A DNA stretch of 64,000 bases. Source: Pelosinus propionicus DSM 13327 (lineage in GTDB: Bacteria > Bacillota > Negativicutes > DSM-13327). Under the pieces are notes generated by a model. The model made no database searches and had not been told where the DNA came from. It saw nothing but the letters and a program-made list of their open reading frames with translations. Below, in pieces: positions 58,288 to 64,000 of the stretch. How positions within the stretch are numbered: position 1 is the stretch's first letter; the number at the start of each line of letters is the position of its first letter. The stretch spans positions 81,692-145,691 of the forward strand of contig NZ_FOTS01000007.1 of the NCBI RefSeq assembly GCF_900114615.1, given 5' to 3'. A program made the translations under genes and the position numbers.

Positions 58288-58317
58288 TTGACAATGAGAA
58301 TAATATATTATATATTA
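58288..58317 (+). promoter_or_regulatory. Promoter and AT-palindrome operator of the FCD-type GntR gene
   Basis: -35 TTGACA (58288-58293), 17-base spacer, -10 TATATT (58311-58316). The palindrome TAATATATTATATATTA (58301-58317, perfect around a central T) covers the -10. Closely similar sites precede the target cluster near 59140 and 59290. Confidence 0.65.
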
Positions 58318-58354
58318 TCGTGTAAATAATGTTATATATATTGGGGTGTAAAGG

Positions 58355-59014
58355 ATGTCAATTACTTCGATCACCAAATCAGAAGCTATATACAATGAAA
58401 TCAAAAAAGAGATTCTTAATGGAACCCTTAAACCGGGAGCTCGTTTGTTGATACAGCACATAGCCAATCAATACGGTGTAAGTGATATTCCTGTACGAGA
58501 GGCATTGAGGGAACTAACTTCCGAAGGATTCGTTGAAACAACACCACATGTTGGATCCAGAGTTGCTAGCATGTCTTTAAAAGGGATAGAAGAAATGTTC
58601 TTTATGCGTGAATTCTTAGAACCTTTAGCCGCTGAATTAGCTGTGGAAAATATTGATGAGCAGACGATAGGGATATTGGAAAAATATTATCATGAGATGG
58701 AAAGCGCATTAGAAGCTGGTAATGTGACAGAATACCGTGATCTTAATAGAGCATTTCATAAATTATTTATTGAGGCCAGCGGAAACGAGCTGCTGACAAA
58801 AACAATATTTGAATTAATGGAATCTGAGAAAAGAATGCAGATGATATTTCAACTGTTTCCAGAAATAATTGAAACATCGAATACGGAGCACAGCATAATA
58901 TTACAATTTATAAAAGACAGAGATAGCAAGGCGTTGGCAAAAGTGGTATATGATCATAAAAAGAAGGTATTTGACAAGATGCGTCAATATCTACGCTCTC
59001 AATTTAATACTTGA
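58355..59014 (+). CDS. GntR-family regulator, FadR subfamily (FCD domain)
   Basis: 219 residues. N-terminal helix-turn-helix KSEAIYNEIKKEILNGTLKPGARLLIQHIANQYGVSDIPVREALRELTSEGFVETTPHVGSRVA. All-helical FCD effector domain (about 80-215) with the acidic/His metal site visible in EFLEPLAAELAVEN and YRDLNRAFHKLFIEASGN. It binds small carboxylic acids in this family. AAAGGATG precedes the ATG, weak. It controls the MmgE/PrpD-lyase-DcuC cluster downstream, based on shared AT palindromes. Confidence 0.92.
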   Translation: MSITSITKSEAIYNEIKKEILNGTLKPGARLLIQHIANQYGVSDIPVREALRELTSEGFVETTPHVGSRVASMSLKGIEEMFFMREFLEPLAAELAVENIDEQTIGILEKYYHEMESALEAGNVTEYRDLNRAFHKLFIEASGNELLTKTIFELMESEKRMQMIFQLFPEIIETSNTEHSIILQFIKDRDSKALAKVVYDHKKKVFDKMRQYLRSQFNT

Positions 59015-59045
59015 ATCATAACGACATTGAATATCTATTTTGTCT

Positions 59046-59078
59046 CGGGGTTAAAAAGCACACTTGGCTTTTTAACCC
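59046..59078 (+). terminator. Terminator after the GntR gene
   Basis: Stem GGGTTAAAAAGC / GCTTTTTAACCC around ACACTTG. No clear T tail, so strength is uncertain. Confidence 0.6.
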
Positions 59079-59107
59079 TCAGAATAAAAGTAGATATAAA
59101 AAAGCTG

Positions 59108-59166
59108 TTGACAAGATTAGAATTTTAAGTATATATTATATATAATATCAGAATATATAATATATT
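59108..59166 (+). promoter_or_regulatory. Upstream promoter with two AT palindromes
   Basis: -35 TTGACA (59108-59113), -10 TATATT (59132-59137, spacer 18). The palindromes ATATTATATATAATAT (59133-59148) and AATATATAATATATT (59152-59166) overlap and follow the -10. They share their core with the GntR operator at 58301-58317. Confidence 0.6.
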
Positions 59167-59269
59167 TTAAATATTGATTATGTTTTAATATTACTGCTTT
59201 AGTCCATAGCAAGCATTTCAAGTTCTTAAATTGGCTGTAGTCTTATCGTCTTAATCATTTAAAATTGGA

Positions 59270-59308
59270 TTGTCAACTTTAATTATATATTATATATAAT
59301 ATATAATT
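59270..59308 (+). promoter_or_regulatory. Downstream promoter with a 28-bp perfect palindrome
   Basis: -35 TTGTCA (59270-59275) followed by an AT-rich -10 (TATATA at 59293, spacer 17). 59281-59308 is a perfect 28-base palindrome whose half is AATTATATATTATA. It extends the GntR operator motif, and lies 84 bases before the first gene of the cluster. Together with the previous feature it fills the 377-base gap. Confidence 0.6.
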
Positions 59309-59391
59309 AAAAAGAGATAAGCGTACGATGGTTCCATTCGTTTTTAGAGCAAATGAAAAATAATGAGTATCTAAGGAAATGGGGGGATGAA

Positions 59392-60738
59392 ATGGAAAAA
59401 AGACGGCAGAGTCTTCAGGCTGAAGTGGCGCAATTTATATCAGAATTGCAGTATAATAGCTTGCCTGGAGAAATTATTGAAGATGCAAAGTATCGTCTTC
59501 TTGATTGGCTGGGAGGTGCATTAGTGGGGGCGCGCTATACACCATCTGTCATTGTTACCGAAATGGTAAAGTCAAATGGCGGCATTGCCCAGGCAACAGT
59601 ATTGAAAGGCGGTTTAAAAGTTCCGCTTTCTCAGGCTGTGTTAGTCAATGGAATTATCGGGCATGTAGCTGAGGTTGATGATGGGCACAGGCTGGCAATT
59701 GCCCATCCTGGAGCCGTTACGATTCCAACTGCACTTGCCATAGCAGAAACGTATAACAAGACGGGCAAGGAGCTATTAACAGGTATCATTGCGGGGTATG
59801 AGGTGCTAATCAGATTGGGTACCGCTGTCAATCCATCTCATTATCACATGTGGCATACGACTGGCACATGCGGGACATTTGCTGCTGCTGCTGCTGCTGC
59901 GAGTGTATTAAAACTTGATAGAGACAGGATCCTTATGTCCCTTGGAATCGCAGGGACAATGGCATCGGGATCACGAGAAACCTTTGGTACACATGCCAAA
60001 GCGCTCAATGTTGGACATGCTTGCCAAAGTGGCATTCAATCGGCTTTATTGGCGATGAAAGGTTTTACAGGACCTGAAGATATTCTTGGAGGCAAGAAAG
60101 GCTTTATTAAGGCAACATCTTCAAACGATAATAGTAAAATTCTTAAACAAATAAATGACAGCAGCTTTTTATCAAGAACAGCGTACTTTAAAGTGTATGC
60201 ATCCTGTGGACATACCAACTCGCCATTAGATTTAATTTTTATGATCCTGCAAGAACATGATTTATTACCGCAATCCATAAGGCAGGTGCAGATAAAGACG
60301 TACCTTACTGCTGTTGAACTGACGGGACAATTTAAAAACAGCAATGAAGAAGAAGCAAAGTTTTCATTACCTTATTGTATAGCTGTTGCGCTCTTATATA
60401 AAAGGGTCACATTAGAAGAATTTTCCTTTGATAAATTAAATGATCCGCTTGTAGCCAAAATAGCAGCCAAAATAAAAATTACAGAGGACCCGGAAGCTAC
60501 AAGGAATTTTCCAAGAGAACGAAGGGCGAGCATTCAGATTGAAATGGATAACAACCTAATCATTGCAAAGGAAACTATTTCATCAAAAGATGCTCCAGAC
60601 TATAGCGCTCTCGAGGAGAAATTCAGATCACTGGCGAGTACCTGCTTAGAGCGCCAACGTGTAGAAACCGTTAAGGAGATGATTTTAGGCATTGATAAAC
60701 TAGATGATTTAAACATGCTAATGAAGCACCTAATGTAA
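59392..60738 (+). CDS. MmgE/PrpD family protein
   Basis: 448 residues. The family's all-alpha domain and alpha/beta lid are evident: LLDWLGGALVGARYTPSVIVTEMVKSNGG, VNGIIGHVAEVDDGHRLAIAHPGAVTIPTALA, GTCGTFAAAAAAASVLKLD and YASCGHTNSPLDLIFMIL. The family includes 2-methylcitrate dehydratase, cis-aconitate decarboxylase and iminodisuccinate epimerase. The start at 59392 follows GGGGGGA; an upstream ATG at 59353 lacks a site. Next to an aspartase/fumarase-superfamily lyase, the epimerase/lyase pairing for N-substituted aspartates is a good hypothesis. Confidence 0.9.
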   Translation: MEKRRQSLQAEVAQFISELQYNSLPGEIIEDAKYRLLDWLGGALVGARYTPSVIVTEMVKSNGGIAQATVLKGGLKVPLSQAVLVNGIIGHVAEVDDGHRLAIAHPGAVTIPTALAIAETYNKTGKELLTGIIAGYEVLIRLGTAVNPSHYHMWHTTGTCGTFAAAAAAASVLKLDRDRILMSLGIAGTMASGSRETFGTHAKALNVGHACQSGIQSALLAMKGFTGPEDILGGKKGFIKATSSNDNSKILKQINDSSFLSRTAYFKVYASCGHTNSPLDLIFMILQEHDLLPQSIRQVQIKTYLTAVELTGQFKNSNEEEAKFSLPYCIAVALLYKRVTLEEFSFDKLNDPLVAKIAAKIKITEDPEATRNFPRERRASIQIEMDNNLIIAKETISSKDAPDYSALEEKFRSLASTCLERQRVETVKEMILGIDKLDDLNMLMKHLM

Positions 60739-60767
60739 ACAAATTTTAAAATAGGAGATGGTTTAAG

Positions 60768-62126
60768 ATGGCTTGTCATATGATCGATTCAATTTTATTT
60801 AGTGATAATTATCTTACTGCAAAAATGCGAGAAATTTGGGATGATAAAGCAATTATTCAAAATTGGCTGGATGTAGAAGCTGCATTGGCGGAAAGCCAAG
60901 CAGAGCTTGGTATTATTCCTGCTGCAGTTGCTCAGGAAATTGTCAAAAAAGCCAAAGTAGAGAACTTAGATCTTGCTGTAGTCAGGCAAGACATTAACAA
61001 GATTGGCCATTCCCTTGTTCCAATACTTCGGGAGCTGCAAAGAAAATGTAATGGTAAAGCGGGAGAGTATATTCATTTAGGTGCCACAACCCAGGATATT
61101 ATTGATCTTGGATTTATACTAGCTGCGAAAAATGCGTTTGATGTAATATATAATGATTTATATGAAATTGAAGAAATATTGATTGACTTGGTAGAAAAGC
61201 ATAAAAATACGATAATGACTGGTCGATCACACACACAGCATGCATTACCTATTACCTTTGGGTATAAAGCTGCCATATGGGCAAGTGAAATTCACAGAAA
61301 TCTAGAGCGCATGCAAGAGTGTAAGAAAAGAGATTTTGCGGGGCAGCTCGGCGGTGCTGTGGGTACCTTGGCAGGTTTTGGCGAACATGCTTTTGAATTG
61401 CAAGAAAAAGTTATGAGCAAATTGGGTCTTGTGGTACCTGATATTACTTGGCATGTTAGTCGGGATAGAGTGGTTTCACTAGTAAGCATGCTGGCTTTAG
61501 TTACAGGAACATTGGGTAAGATTGGGAATGAAATTCTCAATTTGCAAAAGACGGAAATGTCAGAATTAGCGGAGCCATGGTCAGATGGACTTGTAGGCAG
61601 CAGTACAATGCCTCACAAGAGAAACCCTAACGGTGCAGAGGGTATGGTTAGCATGTCTAAGCTTGTCAAAGGAAACCTGCTTGTGATGTATGAATCTATG
61701 ATTCAGGAACACGAAAGAGACGGGGCTGCTTGGAAAGTTGAGTGGGTGGTTATGCCTGAGGCTTTCATCTTCGCTGGTTCTGCTATGGCAAAATCCAAGA
61801 AGGTACTGAGTGGCTTAGTGGTAAACAAAGAAAAAATGGAACAGAACCTGGATATTCTAAAAGGTCTATTGCTATCGGAGGCTGCTATGCTTTATCTAGG
61901 TGAAAAACTCGGCAAACAAACAGCTCATGAAGTGGTGTATGAAATTTCAATGAAGGCGTTCAAAGATAATGCTTCTTTCAAACAATATCTTTTAGACGAC
62001 CCTAGAGTCAATACATATTGTACGGCAATGGAACTGGACAACATTTTGAATCCCCACAATTACACAGGCTTTAGTTATAAATTAGCAGAAAACGTTGTGG
62101 AAAATATTAAGAAGGACCGATCTTAG
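60768..62126 (+). CDS. Fumarase/aspartase-superfamily lyase (adenylosuccinate-lyase-like)
   Basis: 452 residues. Superfamily regions appear in order: GEYIHLGATTQDIIDLG (C1), MTGRSHTQHALPITFGYK (C2) and the signature GSSTMPHKRNPNGAEG (C3, flexible Ser loop near residue 285). The C-terminal domain resembles adenylosuccinate lyase/carboxymuconate cycloisomerase. The enzyme should eliminate fumarate or a related dicarboxylate from an N- or O-substituted succinate. Housekeeping PurB is unlikely, since the gene sits with PrpD, DcuC and UxaA genes rather than purine genes. AGGAGATGG lies upstream. Confidence 0.92.
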   Translation: MACHMIDSILFSDNYLTAKMREIWDDKAIIQNWLDVEAALAESQAELGIIPAAVAQEIVKKAKVENLDLAVVRQDINKIGHSLVPILRELQRKCNGKAGEYIHLGATTQDIIDLGFILAAKNAFDVIYNDLYEIEEILIDLVEKHKNTIMTGRSHTQHALPITFGYKAAIWASEIHRNLERMQECKKRDFAGQLGGAVGTLAGFGEHAFELQEKVMSKLGLVVPDITWHVSRDRVVSLVSMLALVTGTLGKIGNEILNLQKTEMSELAEPWSDGLVGSSTMPHKRNPNGAEGMVSMSKLVKGNLLVMYESMIQEHERDGAAWKVEWVVMPEAFIFAGSAMAKSKKVLSGLVVNKEKMEQNLDILKGLLLSEAAMLYLGEKLGKQTAHEVVYEISMKAFKDNASFKQYLLDDPRVNTYCTAMELDNILNPHNYTGFSYKLAENVVENIKKDRS

Positions 62127-62203
62127 AAGGCGGATTAGAAAAAGGCATAGTAAGATATCTTGGGCTCCTGCGATTTAAAGTAAATTGAAGGGTAGGGATA
62201 GAA

Positions 62204-63571
62204 ATGTTAGGACTTTCACTGTCTGTGGTCGTAACCGCTTGGGTTGGCTATATGCTTTACAAAAGGTATAAGCCGCAAGGGGTATTACTGGCAGCTGGTA
62301 TTGCTTTGATGGTTTGCGCGGTTGTATTTGGGAGCGGAACCATCTTGCCAGCAAAACAAGCGACAGGCTTTATTTGGTTTGACATATTTGAAGCCGTGAA
62401 AAAAATGATGAGTGACAGACTGGCGGGATTAGGCTTAACGATTATGTCCATTGGTGGATTTGTAAGGTATATGGAGCAGTGCGGTGCCAATAAAGCATTG
62501 GTAGAAGTATCTGCATATCCTCTCAAATTAGTACGTTCGCCGATGATTGTAATGATGGTGGCATATATGATTGGTCAGGTGGTGGACGTGTTTATTCCAA
62601 GTCACGCTGGTCTTGGACTACTCCTAATGTTGACGTTGTATCCGATTATGGTAAAAGCAGGTCTTAGCAAGTTAACTGCTGTTGCTATTATTGCTACCGC
62701 AAAATTCACCGACATTGGTCCAATTTCATCAAATGCTATTCTAGCGGCTCACACTGCTGGATTAGATCCGGTGACGTATTTCATCAAATATCAGCTTCCT
62801 GTCGTTATACCGTCGATAATAGTGGTTGGTATTGCCCATTATTTCATCCAACCCTGGTGGGATAGACGTGAAGGCTATAGCGTAGATGCTTCGAATAATG
62901 CCGTTGAAGAGGCGGCTGCTACAGAAAAGATACCTCGTGTATACGCAATTTTACCCACTTTGCCACTGATATTGGTAATTGTATTCTGCCCATTGTTTGT
63001 TAAGTCGGTTAAAATGGATGTTATTACAGCGATGCTCATTTGCACAATAGTCGCTATGATCTTTGAATTTATTCGGTTGAGGGATATTCGTCCAGTCATG
63101 GACAACATTATGACTTTTTTCGATGGAATGGGGAAACAGTTCGTTGTTGTAGTATCATTGATCATTTGTGCAGAGACTTTTGCAATGGGCTTGGTGAAAA
63201 TCGGTGCCGTGGATGCTCTGATACAAGGGGCACAATCAGCTGGTTTCGGTTTGAAGTCAATGGTGCTCATTATCAGCATGATCATGGTTGCATGTTCGTT
63301 TATTATGGGTTCAGGTAATGCCTCTTTCTTTGCTTTCGCTGGATTGGCTCCTAAAATTGCTGCATACCTTAAGGTGGATCCTGTACTAATACTACTGCCT
63401 ATGGAAATTACGGCGGGTTTTGGTCGATGCATATCGCCGATAACCCCCGCAATTGTCGCTATATCCAGTATAGCCGATGTATCACCTTTCCAAGTGGCAA
63501 AGCGTTGTGCAATACCGGTTATAATTGGGCTTATCGCGAATATGGTTACTACGTATATCATTTTTTTATAG
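62204..63571 (+). CDS. DcuC-family C4-dicarboxylate transporter
   Basis: 455 residues, about twelve helices. Segments such as GLTIMSIGGFVRYMEQCGANKALVEV, YMIGQVVDVFIPSHAGLGLLLMLTLYPIMVKAGLSKLTAVAIIAT, DIGPISSNAILAAHTAGLDPVTYFIKYQLPVVIPS and MGSGNASFFAFAGLAPKIA match DcuC (anaerobic C4-dicarboxylate exchange/efflux). It likely imports the dicarboxylate-like substrate or exports the fumarate/succinate made by the lyase. GGTAGGG lies before the ATG. It is the third gene of the GntR-controlled cluster. Confidence 0.9.
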   Translation: MLGLSLSVVVTAWVGYMLYKRYKPQGVLLAAGIALMVCAVVFGSGTILPAKQATGFIWFDIFEAVKKMMSDRLAGLGLTIMSIGGFVRYMEQCGANKALVEVSAYPLKLVRSPMIVMMVAYMIGQVVDVFIPSHAGLGLLLMLTLYPIMVKAGLSKLTAVAIIATAKFTDIGPISSNAILAAHTAGLDPVTYFIKYQLPVVIPSIIVVGIAHYFIQPWWDRREGYSVDASNNAVEEAAATEKIPRVYAILPTLPLILVIVFCPLFVKSVKMDVITAMLICTIVAMIFEFIRLRDIRPVMDNIMTFFDGMGKQFVVVVSLIICAETFAMGLVKIGAVDALIQGAQSAGFGLKSMVLIISMIMVACSFIMGSGNASFFAFAGLAPKIAAYLKVDPVLILLPMEITAGFGRCISPITPAIVAISSIADVSPFQVAKRCAIPVIIGLIANMVTTYIIFL

Positions 63572-63618
63572 ACGAGAAAAATAAAAACAAAAGTTAAAAC
63601 AGCAAGGGAGGAAGAAAA

Positions 63619-63939
63619 ATGGCTATTGACGCAATCGCTCTACATATGACAGATAATGTGGCTACTGCAGTGCAGGATCTCAAGGTAGGACAAGAGGCGA
63701 CAGTTCGGATCAATCACGATGTTTGTCATATCATATTGCAAGAGGACATTCCATATGGACACAAATTTACGTTGAAACCTGTCCATTTCGGAGAAGAGAT
63801 TCTTAAATATGGTGAAATTATTGGACGAGCCACCAAAGATATCGGAGCCGGTTATCATGCCCATGTTCAAAACATTGAAAGTCTGCGTGGACGCGGCGAC
63901 TTGAAGACAAAGCAATCTGGTAATATGTCAAGCCCATAA
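63619..63939 (+). CDS. UxaA-family/SAF-domain small subunit (hydro-lyase or sulfo-lyase type)
   Basis: 106 residues, the SAF-domain module found at the N-terminus of altronate dehydratase UxaA and as the separate small subunit SuyA of sulfolactate sulfo-lyase. Seen here: ALHMTDNVATAVQDLKVGQEATV, IPYGHKFTLKPVHFGEEILKYGEIIGRATKDIGAGYHAHVQNIES. The large catalytic subunit should follow, just beyond the window. The pair would eliminate water, sulfite or similar from a hydroxy-acid. AGGGAGGAAG precedes the ATG. Its place beside a dicarboxylate lyase suggests the substrate is a substituted dicarboxylic acid. Confidence 0.88.
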   Translation: MAIDAIALHMTDNVATAVQDLKVGQEATVRINHDVCHIILQEDIPYGHKFTLKPVHFGEEILKYGEIIGRATKDIGAGYHAHVQNIESLRGRGDLKTKQSGNMSSP

Positions 63940-64000
63940 AAAATAAGTTTTGTAAGTAATCCGCAAAAAATGGGTGCACTAAACAAGCCTCTTCTTCAAG

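Noticed and set aside
60768..62126. Housekeeping adenylosuccinate lyase (purB)
   Set aside because: The fold matches, but the neighbours are PrpD, DcuC and UxaA genes under a FadR-type regulator, with no purine gene nearby.
62875..63561. Long minus-strand frame (about 228 codons) antisense to the DcuC gene
   Set aside because: It is the mirror of a well-supported membrane-protein gene, has no ribosome-binding site and its translation has no recognisable domain.

Overview
The window (about 39-40% GC by eye) fits a diderm, anaerobic or microaerotolerant Firmicute of the Negativicutes, Pelosinus/Sporomusa-like. Ribosome-binding sites are strong Firmicute-type AGGAGG sites and GTG/TTG starts are common. 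LexA- and GntR-type operators are also of Firmicute type. Yet there is a complete outer-membrane RND pump (TolC, adaptor, AcrB-like) and small beta-barrel-like proteins with aromatic or leucine C-termini, which need an outer membrane. Many ferredoxin-like and flavin enzymes, a biotin/Na+ decarboxylase module and an FNR-type regulator suggest fermentative or anaerobic metabolism. The genus is an inference. No rRNA, tRNA or CRISPR was seen.

1-11.6 kb: exported and barrel-like proteins, an Old Yellow Enzyme, a Na+-translocating decarboxylase membrane module (beta, gamma, biotin carrier, two microproteins) without its carboxyltransferase, a FlK-type thioesterase, a split lysine exporter, an EFR1 ferredoxin protein, an ECF-like sigma factor with a membrane partner, HsmA, glutathione peroxidase and a DUF362 ferredoxin protein. 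11.8-21.4 kb: the RND efflux operon with a CBS protein, a divergent quinone oxidoreductase/MarR pair, and an Fe-S protein divergent from a Crp/Fnr regulator. 21.4-27.2 kb: an iron-siderophore locus (AraC regulator, binding protein, two FecCD permeases, ATPase, esterase) with a Fur box and an AraC-like direct repeat. 27.2-36.1 kb: LysR, a QueG-like Fe-S protein, a flagellinolysin-type flagellin-protease, DsbA-like and CGGC proteins, a MATE pump, and a radical-SAM DNA-repair pair behind a LexA box.

37-45 kb: a catabolic operon (diaminopropionate ammonia-lyase, YgeY, D-aminoacylase-like enzyme, a broken RidA, an MFS carrier) followed by a sigma-54 activator. A sigma-54 promoter and tandem palindromic candidate enhancer sites precede the operon. 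45-54 kb: an FAH-family hydrolase, a Dabb protein, a CheY-CheX pair behind a very good Fur box, thiamine genes thiN-thiT, an orphan RND adaptor, an M23 peptidase, and a TSUP exporter divergent from LysR. 54-58 kb: a MarR regulator with two matching operators and a Tat-exported nitroreductase, then a YtrA-type GntR regulator with an ABC exporter. 58-64 kb: an FCD-type GntR regulator and a cluster of an MmgE/PrpD protein, a fumarase/aspartase-superfamily lyase, a DcuC-type carrier and a UxaA/SAF subunit. That cluster's promoters carry long AT palindromes, and it probably continues past the window.

A 163-164 bp element with terminal inverted repeats occurs three times (1.0, 28.2 and 58.1 kb) and looks like a non-autonomous mobile element. 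The best candidates for follow-up are the sigma-54 diaminopropionate/N-acyl-D-amino-acid operon, the PrpD/lyase/DcuC/UxaA cluster, the flagellinolysin, the Fur-linked CheY-CheX pair and the repeat family.
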